Of a stretch of DNA of 26,498 bases, positions 1 to 8,847 are shown piece after piece; position 1 is the stretch's first letter; every line of letters begins with the position of its first letter. Source of the DNA: an uncultured Eubacteriales bacterium (GTDB taxonomy: Bacteria; Bacillota; Clostridia; Christensenellales; Borkfalkiaceae); NCBI GenBank assembly GCA_900540805.1, contig UQHL01000030.1:1-26498 (forward strand), read 5' to 3'. The position numbers and the translations under genes are program-made. The notes beneath the pieces were generated by a model that saw nothing but the letters and a program-made list of their open reading frames with translations, had not been told where the DNA came from and searched no databases.

Positions 1-5
1 ATCGG

Positions 6-863
6 TTAACCTTTCTCGAACCACGCGACTATCGCGTGGTTTTTCTTTATATCAATAAACATCATGGGCGATACGAAGATATCCTGATTTTCGGCTGTAT
101 TGAGCACAAAAGGCTGAGCGTATAAATTGAGATATCCGATCAGCGTATTGAACAAACAAATGGTAACCGCCATACGGATATTGGGCAAGGTCACGTAAAC
201 AATCCGCTTCCAGCGACCGCCGCCGTCCATTTCGCAAGCCTCGTACAGCGATTTTGGCACGTCGCGTAGCGCGCCGGAAAAAATCACAAAATTGGTACCG
301 GTCTGCCACCATATGCTGGCAATCAGCATAACCAGCCACCGAAGCGTATCCCCTGCCCACGGCTTACCGCCCAACCAATCGATTTTTGTACCGAGCAGCG
401 CATTGACGAGCCCCGAACTGTCGCCCTTAAACAGATTGCAGAATATGATGCCGACTATCGTAATCGAAATAATGCTCGGCAGGTAAATTATCGCGCGGAA
501 TATCTTATATCCCGGCGGCTGAAGGTTAATGAGATATGCCAGACACAACGGAATGACAATCAGCAGGGGAACGGCCACGGCGTCAAAGGCAAACATTGTG
601 AGAAACGAATCCCAGAACAATTTGGATATAGGATTTTTATAGTTGAAAATATTGATATAGTTTTGCAGCCCTATAAAATCGCTCTGCTCCGGCATATACG
701 GATTATATCGCATAAAGGAGAACACAAAGCCCATTAAAAAGGGAATAAGCGTAAACAGTAAAAACACGATAAGAAACGGGCTCACCAAAGCGAGGCCGAG
801 TATTACCTCTTGTCTCTTGCGCCGTTTCTGCTCCTCGATTTTCTTTTTAATATCCGCTTCCAT
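6..863 (-). CDS. ABC sugar transporter permease, MalF/UgpA type, possibly C-terminally truncated
   Basis: Inner-membrane subunit of a carbohydrate importer (binding-protein-dependent transport family). Hydrophobic segments lie at about residues 20-50, 87-113, 119-144, 173-198 and 231-254. The cytoplasmic EAA loop that contacts the ATPase is at about 207-229 (EACEMDGGG then TLPN). The start is the ATG 4 bp after the stop of the preceding binding-protein gene. No clear ribosome site precedes it, so translation is probably coupled to that gene. Family members normally have a sixth helix after the motif that aligns here with PFVLN; this protein instead ends with about 30 residues and no hydrophobic stretch. 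Compared with the other MalF-type permease in the window (15941-16855), the last helix is missing. A 10-bp hairpin overlaps the last codons. The partner MalG-type permease would lie beyond the left edge. The family is certain; intactness is doubtful. Confidence 0.9.
   Translation of the reverse strand: MEADIKKKIEEQKRRKRQEVILGLALVSPFLIVFLLFTLIPFLMGFVFSFMRYNPYMPEQSDFIGLQNYINIFNYKNPISKLFWDSFLTMFAFDAVAVPLLIVIPLCLAYLINLQPPGYKIFRAIIYLPSIISITIVGIIFCNLFKGDSSGLVNALLGTKIDWLGGKPWAGDTLRWLVMLIASIWWQTGTNFVIFSGALRDVPKSLYEACEMDGGGRWKRIVYVTLPNIRMAVTICLFNTLIGYLNLYAQPFVLNTAENQDIFVSPMMFIDIKKNHAIVAWFEKG
19..41. repeat. Perfect 10-bp inverted repeat with a 3-nt loop at the 3' end of the permease gene
   Basis: Arms at 19-28 and 32-41 (AACCACGCGA and its complement) flank CTA. 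On the plus strand the right arm runs into TTTTTC, which resembles a rho-independent terminator. On the minus strand, the coding strand, no T run follows. It lies inside codons near the stop. A role as attenuator or as a plus-strand terminator is possible but unproven. Confidence 0.6.
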
Positions 864-867
864 ATGA

Positions 868-2316
868 TTAAAAGAACGCGATCTGCGCGTTTACGTCGTC
901 CTGCCGCTGCCTGAGCGCCGCTTCGTCCGTGGCTGAGGACGGATTTTTTGTGTTGCCCACGGTATCCGTCAAAAGACCGCCGAGATTGGAAAGAATCGTT
1001 TCGTAATAAGGCGTCGAGCCGATACAGCGGAAATTATCCAAATCGCCGTAAAACGCCGTGATATAATCGGATACGTACCGATTGTTTTTATACTCGTCAG
1101 ACGAACTGATAATGCCGGACGCGCTGATGTGTCCCGCTTCCGCCCAGTCGGCGCCGGTCTTGCCGTCCTCGGTGAACCAGCGGATAAACTCGCAGATGGC
1201 GGCCTTCTTATTAACGTCCTTTACGGTTTTGCTCATGACAAAGAAATGCGAATCGCCAAAGATATTATTTTTCGCGGCGTTATCCGTCATTGCAAACCAG
1301 CCGGCCATGGAAGCGCCGCCCAGGTATTCATCCATCAATATTTCTTCAGAAACCCCTGCCTGTTCGGCGTACTTTTCCACCAAAATCCGCATCGTCCAGG
1401 GCGACGCGAAATAGAGCAGCCTTTCCCCCGCCATAAACCCGCTTAACGCATTGCTGGCCGCTTCGCCGTATTCCGCGTACCCTTTGTCCATCAGGTCGCG
1501 GAAGGACTTGATCGCGTCTAAAAACGACTTGCGGTTTTCCTCGTTTTTGTACCAATCCACGGTGTAGTCCTCCGTCCTGAAAAAGCGGCCGCCGTTCTGC
1601 AAAATCGCCGTGGGAAATACGTAATCTATAAAATAACTCTCACTTGTAGCCCAAGCAACGGGCGCCTTTCCGGCATTGGCCGGATCCGCGGAAAACCTTT
1701 CGCATGCGTCAAGCAGTTCGCTTCGGGTCTCCGGGACGGTGCCGCCGTATTTTGCGAGCGCTTTTTTATTGTAAAATACGGCGGCGCTTTGTGCGTCGAT
1801 GGGAATACTGAACGTCTTGCCTTCATATCCGAGCGACGAGTATTGAGCCAATCCCGCGGCAAAGTTTTCCGGCTTGACGACAATCCCGGAGGCCTCCATC
1901 GCTTCGTCGAAAGGCTGAATTATCTTGTTTTCGACAAAACTGCGGTGCGCTTTCTGGTGCGACATGATAAGATCGGGCGCGTTGGAGTTGTTGCTGATCT
2001 GCTTGGAAACGGTTCCCTCAAACACGTCGGCCCCGATATTTGTAGGAATAACGTTGATCTTCCCGTCATACAAGCGATTGAACCGCGCGACGAGACTGTT
2101 GAACGCCGTTTTGTCCTCCCCGGCCACCACGGTGGAAAGCTTTATCTCTACGTTGTCAAACACAACGTTTCCCGACTCGTCGAACGTCAGTTCTCCCTCG
2201 TTGCTCCACCATTCGTCTCCTTCGCCGCTCCCGCCCCCGCCGCAAGCGGCCGGAAATAACAGGCAGACGCACAACGCGAATGCGGTCAGCAATGTTTTGA
2301 AAGGGTGTTTTTTCAT
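868..2316 (-). CDS. Extracellular solute-binding lipoprotein (SBP family 1), second of operon A
   Basis: Sugar-binding component of an ABC importer, anchored outside the membrane. It has a positively charged N-terminus, a hydrophobic stretch and a lipobox ending at Cys25, followed by a glycine-rich linker. The binding fold covers about residues 50-482 and matches SBP_bac_1 in style (for example the segment around YNKKALAKYGG and the late FIRWFTEDGK). The ATG is preceded by AAAGGAG at about 11 nt. It lies 28 bp downstream of the GH97 stop and 4 bp upstream of the permease. The start of the mature domain (NVVFDNVEIKL, then GKINV) resembles the same region of the larger binding protein at 4354-6150, so the two look like paralogues within one operon. 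The substrate cannot be read from the sequence; an oligosaccharide is likely. Confidence 0.93.
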   Translation of the reverse strand: MKKHPFKTLLTAFALCVCLLFPAACGGGGSGEGDEWWSNEGELTFDESGNVVFDNVEIKLSTVVAGEDKTAFNSLVARFNRLYDGKINVIPTNIGADVFEGTVSKQISNNSNAPDLIMSHQKAHRSFVENKIIQPFDEAMEASGIVVKPENFAAGLAQYSSLGYEGKTFSIPIDAQSAAVFYNKKALAKYGGTVPETRSELLDACERFSADPANAGKAPVAWATSESYFIDYVFPTAILQNGGRFFRTEDYTVDWYKNEENRKSFLDAIKSFRDLMDKGYAEYGEAASNALSGFMAGERLLYFASPWTMRILVEKYAEQAGVSEEILMDEYLGGASMAGWFAMTDNAAKNNIFGDSHFFVMSKTVKDVNKKAAICEFIRWFTEDGKTGADWAEAGHISASGIISSSDEYKNNRYVSDYITAFYGDLDNFRCIGSTPYYETILSNLGGLLTDTVGNTKNPSSATDEAALRQRQDDVNAQIAFF

Positions 2317-2344
2317 TTTTTTCTGCTCCTTTTCTGTTTTTATG

Positions 2345-4343
2345 TTAATTTTTCGGGGTAAGCCGCATGATAAACCCGCCGTTCTCCAGCATTTTTAAGG
2401 AGAGTGTATCGCCTTTTACAAACGTTTCGGCCGTGCGAACGAGCGAATCGCCCTTTTTATCGTCTGTGAATAGTTCGGCCTCGTATTCCCCGTCCCCCAA
2501 AAAAGAAAAATCAACGGTTATATCTGTTTCGAGTATGGAGTTGATACCGCCCACAAACCATTCGTCGCCCGCACGTATCGCCGCCACATAATACTCGTCC
2601 GGTTTCCCGTCCAAAAAGACGGTCTCGTCGCGCAGCGCGGGGATATGCTTATGAAACCGGTTAATAATTTCGTCATAGTAGGCTTGCGTATAGTCGCCCA
2701 GAGACGGCGAGCCCGATTCGTACAGCACCGATAACGCAAGCTGATGCGCGGGGGTTAAATTGTCGCTGAGCGGATTGAGCACGGGGGGTAAAATCGACGG
2801 GACCGATTACGTTGCGGACAAACATATGGTTGACCGTCACCGAAGCGCCCACGCTTTTATTTTCGTTGCCCATCACCGCCTCCCGATTGATGACGTTAGG
2901 ATACAGACGCCGTTCTCCCGTGGGCTTGTTGGAGCCGTGGCAGTTGACCACCATTTTAAGCCTTGCCGTTTCCTGATAAACCGTCTCATACCACTTAATC
3001 GTATCGATATCCTCGCCCTGATGCGAGGGATTAACAGCGTCCTGCCCGTCAAAAAAGTCGATTTTGATACCGGCTATTCCCAAATCCGCCCACTGCTTCA
3101 GTTTTCCTCTCAAAACGTCGGCATTGCCGTTGGCAAAATCGGTTAAAGCGTTGCACCAGACAAGAATACGAACGTCACGTTCCGCGGCGTATGCGACAAA
3201 TTTTTTGAATTGTTCCTGATTGAGGTTGATATTCCAGCCGGCGTCCAACAGCACGTATTTCCAACCCATATCGGCCGCGAGATCCACATACTCGTAATGC
3301 AAATCATAATCGTTCTGCCCGCGATTTCCCACATACATCAGCCAGCTCCACGCGCATACGCCCGACTCCACCCAATCGTAATTATAAACGCTCTGCTCCC
3401 GGCCGGAAAGCTGATCGTAATCGTCCGGTTTCCAGTATTCGACGTCGTCATACACCTTTTCAACCAGCTCGGACTCATTGACCGTCTTCATGTCGCCGAC
3501 GATACCTACGCGCCAGGGCGATTCGAACGGATACTCCACCTTATTATCGTCTAATTTGCATCCGGCCGGCGTATGCTCGGTTTTCAACACGCCGGCGCCC
3601 GCTTTATCCCTGGGCGCTTTAAGATACGAGCCGTAGAAGCCGCTGCCGATCAGCGCCGATTCGGTAATCAGCGAATAGAGCTTGGTCGTTCCTACCCTGT
3701 ATAAAAGAGGCATGGCCAGAAACTCGTCCGTGAGCCCCGCGGCCGAACGCTTGTTATACGGCGTTTCATACGAAAAAAATTCGCCCTTGGAGGGAATCGT
3801 GGACACATATTCCTCGGCCCACATATTTGTCTTGTCGGGCAAGGCAAATTGGGTTTTTTCGTCGTTCACGGTCATAACGCCGCTGCCGCCGTCCACGGCG
3901 CGGATTCCGTATCGGAACGCGTATCCGTCGTCATAGCAGCGCATGACGATGTCGAGATAGAAATCCCAGCCCTTTAATGTGACGGTCGTTTCGTTGCAAT
4001 CGTAAGTCACGGAAGAAGCCTTGCCCGACTTATTCTCATACGAACCGCTTACCCGACGATTATTCACCGCGTGCACGGTGGTAACGGCAAAATCGTCCTC
4101 CGCGATGTCCATCCCCAGCTCCGACGGCTCGACAGCGCAGATATCTCCATGCTTTACGCTATAACTCAGCCGTCCGTCCGCGTCCAGGGTCATCTCCGCA
4201 GCTATCGCGCCGTCCGGGGAAGATACCGTCCAGCTTCCTCTGTCCGCAAACGCGTGTCCGACCGGTTTGTTACAGCCTGCGGCAGAGAGTGCGAAACTCA
4301 ATATCAGCGCCGCGCCTATCATCTTTATCACTGTTCTTTTCAC
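2345..4343 (-). pseudogene. GH97 family alpha-glycosidase lipoprotein with a single +1 frameshift
   Basis: GH97 enzymes (SusB-like alpha-glucosidases and alpha-galactosidases) remove alpha-linked sugars. Translation should start at GTG 4343, preceded by GAGGAGG at 5 nt and 10 bp after the upstream stop; this gives a signal peptide with a lipobox at Cys24. An N-terminal beta-sandwich (about 35-280) precedes the catalytic barrel, with SPWRVGIV (275-282), LLDAGW (365-370), GIKIDFFD (425-432), NCHGSNKPTGE (467-477), NREAVMGNE (486-494) and GPVDFTP (514-520). After Pro520 the frame shifts at a G6 run (plus strand 2783-2788). The remaining 145 residues, including the ...LTPAHQLALSVLYESG region, are in another frame and end at 2345. 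Removing one base would give a full-length 665-residue protein, which is normal for the family. This may be a sequencing error, a recent mutation or slippage. Whether it is the retaining (alpha-galactosidase) or inverting type needs an alignment. Confidence 0.88.
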
Positions 4344-4353
4344 ATGAGCCTCC

Positions 4354-6150
4354 TCAATACACCTGTCCGGTAACCTGTACGCGCAGGTTTTCCGTAAGCG
4401 CCGCCACATTCGGAGCCTCGTCCGAAAGCATTGGCAGTAGAAATCCCTCCGCAACCGTGGTGTTTACGATCGGTTTCAGGTTTTTATTGCCGTCCAGCGT
4501 AACAAAACACTCGGGATTGCAAACCGTACGCAAAAGCTTTACGACAGCGTTTTCCGAATCAACATACGCCGCGTTTTCCGCCGCGCTTCTATGGAGCGGA
4601 ACAAACGCGTCTTCGGCAAACACGTACGCATTTTTGACTACGTAATCGGCAAAGAGCGCCGCCGCGCACATCTGCGCGGAATTGACGCTGGACGCGTGTT
4701 TGTAGAAAGCAAACCCCATAGTATGTACGGGAACAGACATGGCCGCCGCACCCGTTTCGTCGGTAAATAACCCGCTGACGGGCATAACGTCCAGCTCGGA
4801 GTCTCCCGCCACAATGCTTGCCGCGTCGCGCCATGACGTCATAGCCATCAAAGCGCTGCCTTTTTTGACCGCGTCAATCGCCGCTCCGTCCCACGAATAC
4901 GTCGCGTTGCCGTGGTCGGCTCCGTCCACCCCGAACAGATTGTAAGTGTTGGTTACAGCGGTTTCTGCCCGCGCTTTTACTGCCGGGTCCGTCCAATCGT
5001 TATAAAATCCGTTTTTCTCGTCACAACGATAATATGGAGCGTCGTTCTGCATAAATGCGACAAAGCTGGGAGCTTCTTTGAACGTCCAGTCGCTGGTGGA
5101 TACCAGGGTGGAAAAATTTTCGTTTCCACCCGATTCCCCTGCGTAGGCTTCGCGCAGCAGCCTGCTCAGCTGGGCATAGTTTTGCGGCAACGGCCGATCT
5201 CCGTTATATTTCTTCATCAGCGTTTTGTTATACACGATGTACGGCGCAATCCCCGCCATCGGCAATTGCATCATAACGCCGCCCTTCACGCTCTCTTTTG
5301 AGGCGCCCGCATACCAATCGTCGTATTCAAATTCGATGCCGGCCGCATCGAACACATCGGCAATCGAATAGTAGTTGTCGATGCTCGTCATGAGTTCGGG
5401 GGTTTGCTGCAAACGAAGCATCACCGCTTCCTGTGTAGTAAATTCGCTTACTACGTTGACGTTAATTTTCCCCTCGTATTGCGCGTTGAAATCTTCAGCC
5501 AATTTCTCTAATTTGGCATGAGGCAAAAACCAAGCCAACGCATTCCAGACCTGAACATTGACGTTTTCGTAAACAATATTTCCCTGCCCGTCTCGCGCCA
5601 CAAACCGCGGATCGAATTCATATCCGGCATACAAGGTCATGCTTTCGGCCACTTTATCCGCAGTAAAGTCCCATCGAGCCGTACGCGCGTCATCGGTGTA
5701 CCAGCCGGTAAAATTCATTCCCAACCGTTCGTGCTCGGGTATGTAACGGGTATCGATCGTCTTCTCTTTTTCCGTTTCTATCGTTCTGTTTACGGCGCCG
5801 CGGCAACCAAAATCGAAAGTGACCGCCGCAACGCCCGGTTTTTCCCGCCAGCCGGCATACAACGTCAGGTCTTTATCCAGCTTTTTACCAAAATCGTATG
5901 CTTTCGTCGCTCCCGCGTCGCTATACCAGCCCGTCAGGTTGTATCCCTCGCGCGTCGCCTTCCAGTCCGCAACTTCAGTTCCGGCCGGCATATGCATACT
6001 GCGCGCCCCTCCCCCGTCATAATTAAGGTCGTAGGAAACAACGTAATACGTTCCGTCAGCCGCCTTGCCGCATCCGACGAAGGCAACCGAACCAAAAAGC
6101 ATTACAAGACACAGCGCAAACGCCGTGATGTATTTTTTCCATTTTCGCAT
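4354..6150 (-). CDS. Solute-binding lipoprotein with two N-terminal InlB-type (Listeria-Bacteroides) repeats
   Basis: Surface lipoprotein of 598 residues. The start is ATG 6150, chosen because AAGGAGAGG lies just upstream and a signal peptide with a lipobox Cys27 follows at once; an upstream in-frame start would overlap the preceding gene. Residues about 37-101 and 108-177 are two repeats of the Listeria-Bacteroides repeat family. Each has the typical GYNLTGWYSD / NFTGWYTD core and ends in LTLYAGW / MTLYAGY. Residues about 195-598 form an SBP family 1 fold (GKINVNVV, YNKTLMKKYNGDRPLPQ, late hydrophobic MGFAFYKHAS). It sits between the Ig-repeat lipoprotein (32 bp upstream) and GH97 (10 bp downstream). 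The repeats may hold the binding domain away from the membrane or contact the wall or glycan; that role is inferred. Binding proteins seldom carry such repeats. Confidence 0.9.
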   Translation of the reverse strand: MRKWKKYITAFALCLVMLFGSVAFVGCGKAADGTYYVVSYDLNYDGGGARSMHMPAGTEVADWKATREGYNLTGWYSDAGATKAYDFGKKLDKDLTLYAGWREKPGVAAVTFDFGCRGAVNRTIETEKEKTIDTRYIPEHERLGMNFTGWYTDDARTARWDFTADKVAESMTLYAGYEFDPRFVARDGQGNIVYENVNVQVWNALAWFLPHAKLEKLAEDFNAQYEGKINVNVVSEFTTQEAVMLRLQQTPELMTSIDNYYSIADVFDAAGIEFEYDDWYAGASKESVKGGVMMQLPMAGIAPYIVYNKTLMKKYNGDRPLPQNYAQLSRLLREAYAGESGGNENFSTLVSTSDWTFKEAPSFVAFMQNDAPYYRCDEKNGFYNDWTDPAVKARAETAVTNTYNLFGVDGADHGNATYSWDGAAIDAVKKGSALMAMTSWRDAASIVAGDSELDVMPVSGLFTDETGAAAMSVPVHTMGFAFYKHASSVNSAQMCAAALFADYVVKNAYVFAEDAFVPLHRSAAENAAYVDSENAVVKLLRTVCNPECFVTLDGNKNLKPIVNTTVAEGFLLPMLSDEAPNVAALTENLRVQVTGQVY

Positions 6151-6182
6151 GAAGCCTCTCCTTAATGAATCGTAGTTTTCTC

Positions 6183-8327
6183 TCAAACAGCCGTCGCCGA
6201 CCAAGTGATGTTGGCGTATTCGCCCGCAATGTTCTCGTTATGCCACACAAATAACACCGGCTCGTTCCAACGGGCGCCGTAGCTCACACCATGTTCGTCC
6301 TTTTTTACGCTTTCGCCGTCGTTCCATTGAACGATACGCGTCTCCCGCTGCGCAGGATTCTTCAACGACTGCGCCGTCATCGTATATTCGGCGTAAGTTT
6401 CGCACATCCTGCGGCTCACCGTAAACCGAACGCCTTCGCTGTAATCGAAAGTCCCCGTCGAATTCTGATACGATTTGTCGCTCCACGGCGCCCCCAGCAT
6501 CCATTCGTTGTCCTGCACAAAATTAGAAACGTTCAAAGACAACCACTGCGTACTGCCGCTGCTTCCCGTACCGAGCGTTACAATCGGTTCGCCGTAATCC
6601 CACGGCCTGATTTCCATCTTCATCCAGCGCCATACGTCGTCTATTGCAGACGCGGACTTATATTCCCAGCTTAACGTAAAGTCTCTCTCAAAATAGAGAT
6701 ACGGACTGACCATCCCGCTGTTAAGGGGTCGGCTATCGTCGTTATAGACGAAATTGACACCTTTTTCCGGCGTCGTCGCGCCTGCGGTGAACAGCCCTTC
6801 CGCAAGCGAGCCGCCCGCCCAGGAAGCGTCGGGGACGTAGGGACGTATCAGCCCTTTTCCGCCGTCAAGCACGGCATTCAGCTTAGTTTCCGCGGCAAGG
6901 CCGTCCACAAATACGATATTCGAAATTATACTGTTCTGTAACTTCCGGCCGAACAAGCCGGGGATGGTGTCGATATTTTTATAGTAATCGTACGTAACGA
7001 TATTCACCAGCTGTCCGTTTACAAACTGATAAAAGAAGTCGTCCATCCGCGCGACGGCATATGTAACGCAGCCGGGCTGTTCATCTTTGAAGCCGCGGTC
7101 GGCAACCAGACGGTTTGAAAACAACATATTTTCAAAAGTCCATGCTCCCGGCATACCTACGCCCGTCTTGAAATCCCCCGTCTTATGGTTACGATCGGTT
7201 TCACTGCTGCCCCGATCGATACATCCCATCAAAAATCTGTCTTCTCCCCAATCCAAACCGGGAAAATGTCCCATACCCACTATATTTTCCACCGTAGGCC
7301 CCGTCAGCGTATAGGTAGCCTCGGCATAATAACGCCTGCCCGGCGCAAGATTAAACTGCGCAAAGGTAAAATCCGTATTGGTCGTCGTTGCCGTCTGCAG
7401 CTGATCGTCTTTTAATTGTTCGCTCTTCCAGTAGCCGTCGCTGCCGGCAAATACTTTTCTGTACGTCGTCACGGTCATAGTATCCGTTATGTCGTCGCCG
7501 TCCGCACGAACGGTGATCGTCGTCTGTCCGCTATGTATTGCGCTAAGCGTAAGCGGGGCGTCGTCGCTGCTGACAACAGACTCCGTATCCAGCTCTATCT
7601 CCACCGCCGGACGATTGGCCGGCTCGTTGTAATACTCGGGGGAAAACGTCACTTCCAACGTCTTTTCGCTGCCGCAAAGCCAGCCGTCAAATTTATCCTT
7701 GTTCGCGATGGTTATCCCCGTCAGCTCGGGTTTTTCCACCGTTATCGTCACGCTGTCCGACTCACCGTACGCCGTCGCGGTAATCTTTGCCGTACCGACG
7801 TCCGTCGCACGCAACGTCTTACCCGATACGGAAACGATTTGGGGCGCGTCCGACTCGATTTTATATTTAGTATTTTCATCCGTAAACGCATCGCCCGAAA
7901 AAGAGAGAACCAGCGTACGTTCGGGGTCGCCCACTCGCCATGAGGCGCTTAAAGCCTGCTTGTTTGCAATTGTAATCCCGGTCTTTTTAGGTTCCACAGT
8001 GATGGTTACGCTGTCCTCCGCTTCACCTGCCTTAACCGTTATCGTCGCCGTCCCTTCTCCGGCGGCAACCAAACGAAGGCCGTCGGCTTGAACCGCATCG
8101 GCATTGTCCGAGATTACGGAGATCTCCGTATTGGCCTCCGTGTATCCGGCAGGCGACAGCTCTACCTCTATCGTCCGATCGGCGTCGTCTTCCGTCCAAG
8201 CTGCAGTAAGCGCGGCTTTATTGGTAATGGAAATCGTCAAGCTCTCCGCCTTCCCGCACGCGGCTATCAAAAACATACAGACCACCGCGATTAAAGCAAC
8301 CAGCCACAACACTTGTTTTTTCTTCAT
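6183..8327 (-). CDS. Lipoprotein with three bacterial Ig-like repeats and a large C-terminal lectin-like region
   Basis: First gene of operon A, 714 residues. The ATG is preceded by GGGAGGAG at 5 nt. The signal peptide ends in a lipobox at Cys24. Three repeats of about 85 residues lie at about 28-112, 116-198 and 203-288. Repeats two and three open with TGITIANK and repeat one with the related ITNKAALTAAW; repeats one and two end with DSVTITVE and repeat three with TMTVTTY. They fit the BIG-type Ig fold. Residues 290-714 contain no family I recognise. They are rich in aromatic residues, and the pattern (RRYYAEATYTLTG..., FTLSWEYKSAS) suggests beta-sandwich, concanavalin-like carbohydrate-binding domains. 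A role in surface glycan capture is inferred from this and from the operon. No catalytic motif was recognised. Confidence 0.85.
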   Translation of the reverse strand: MKKKQVLWLVALIAVVCMFLIAACGKAESLTISITNKAALTAAWTEDDADRTIEVELSPAGYTEANTEISVISDNADAVQADGLRLVAAGEGTATITVKAGEAEDSVTITVEPKKTGITIANKQALSASWRVGDPERTLVLSFSGDAFTDENTKYKIESDAPQIVSVSGKTLRATDVGTAKITATAYGESDSVTITVEKPELTGITIANKDKFDGWLCGSEKTLEVTFSPEYYNEPANRPAVEIELDTESVVSSDDAPLTLSAIHSGQTTITVRADGDDITDTMTVTTYRKVFAGSDGYWKSEQLKDDQLQTATTTNTDFTFAQFNLAPGRRYYAEATYTLTGPTVENIVGMGHFPGLDWGEDRFLMGCIDRGSSETDRNHKTGDFKTGVGMPGAWTFENMLFSNRLVADRGFKDEQPGCVTYAVARMDDFFYQFVNGQLVNIVTYDYYKNIDTIPGLFGRKLQNSIISNIVFVDGLAAETKLNAVLDGGKGLIRPYVPDASWAGGSLAEGLFTAGATTPEKGVNFVYNDDSRPLNSGMVSPYLYFERDFTLSWEYKSASAIDDVWRWMKMEIRPWDYGEPIVTLGTGSSGSTQWLSLNVSNFVQDNEWMLGAPWSDKSYQNSTGTFDYSEGVRFTVSRRMCETYAEYTMTAQSLKNPAQRETRIVQWNDGESVKKDEHGVSYGARWNEPVLFVWHNENIAGEYANITWSATAV

Positions 8328-8408
8328 TTTTCTCCTCCCTGAAATAAACGAGAATCATTTTTTCTGCTTCCGCCCGACAATAATTTCGGACTTTGCATTT
8401 GCGAAAAC

Positions 8409-8438
8409 ATTATACAACACTCATTCTTATTCTGTCAA
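8409..8438 (-). promoter_or_regulatory. Sigma-A type promoter of operon A
   Basis: On the minus strand TTGACA (8433-8438) and TATAAT (8409-8414) are separated by 18 bp; both hexamers match consensus. Transcription would start near 8402, leaving a leader of about 75 nt before the ATG at 8327. Confidence 0.85.
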
Positions 8439-8439
8439 T

Positions 8440-8453
8440 CATTAAGTTTAATG
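8440..8453. promoter_or_regulatory. Short inverted repeat abutting the operon A -35 box (candidate operator)
   Basis: CATTAA-2 nt-TTAATG ends one base from the -35 hexamer. A site here suits a regulator touching RNA polymerase. Short AT-rich inverted repeats also occur by chance, so this is only a candidate. Confidence 0.35.
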
Positions 8454-8804
8454 TAACATCGTGCCTGATACGGGTGATTTATTTGCATTACTGCAGTGAA
8501 AAACGTTTTCGGAAACAGAGCGCAAAATTAATAACAAAATTTATGCGGCTCCTCTTAATGAAGAATCGCATAAAGTAAATTTCCCTTAAAATTCAGGGAC
8601 CGAATGTAAAAACAAGGCGAATTATTTCGCTTATTATCAATAAGCTTGAGCATGTCCGAAAAAGCTTTCCGAATTAAAAAATTATCAGAACGTTTGCTTA
8701 CTGAAATATCGTTAAAGTCTTTCTTTTACGCCACAAAGAAAACTATCGTCTCTCCTCAGAAAAAATCGCTTGAAACAGACGGAGATATTTTTTCTGCTCC
8801 AAAA

Positions 8805-8847
8805 AACCTATTTTGCCCGAACAAAGATCGCCCGGGCAAAATAGGTT
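8805..8847 (-). terminator. Strong rho-independent terminator, minus strand
   Basis: A perfect 15-bp stem (8805-8819 with 8833-8847) has a 13-nt loop. On the minus strand it is followed by a T run (six T including the stem end). The plus strand also has A residues before and after it, so it may work in both directions. It lies about 750 bp beyond the last gene of operon C. Confidence 0.75.
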
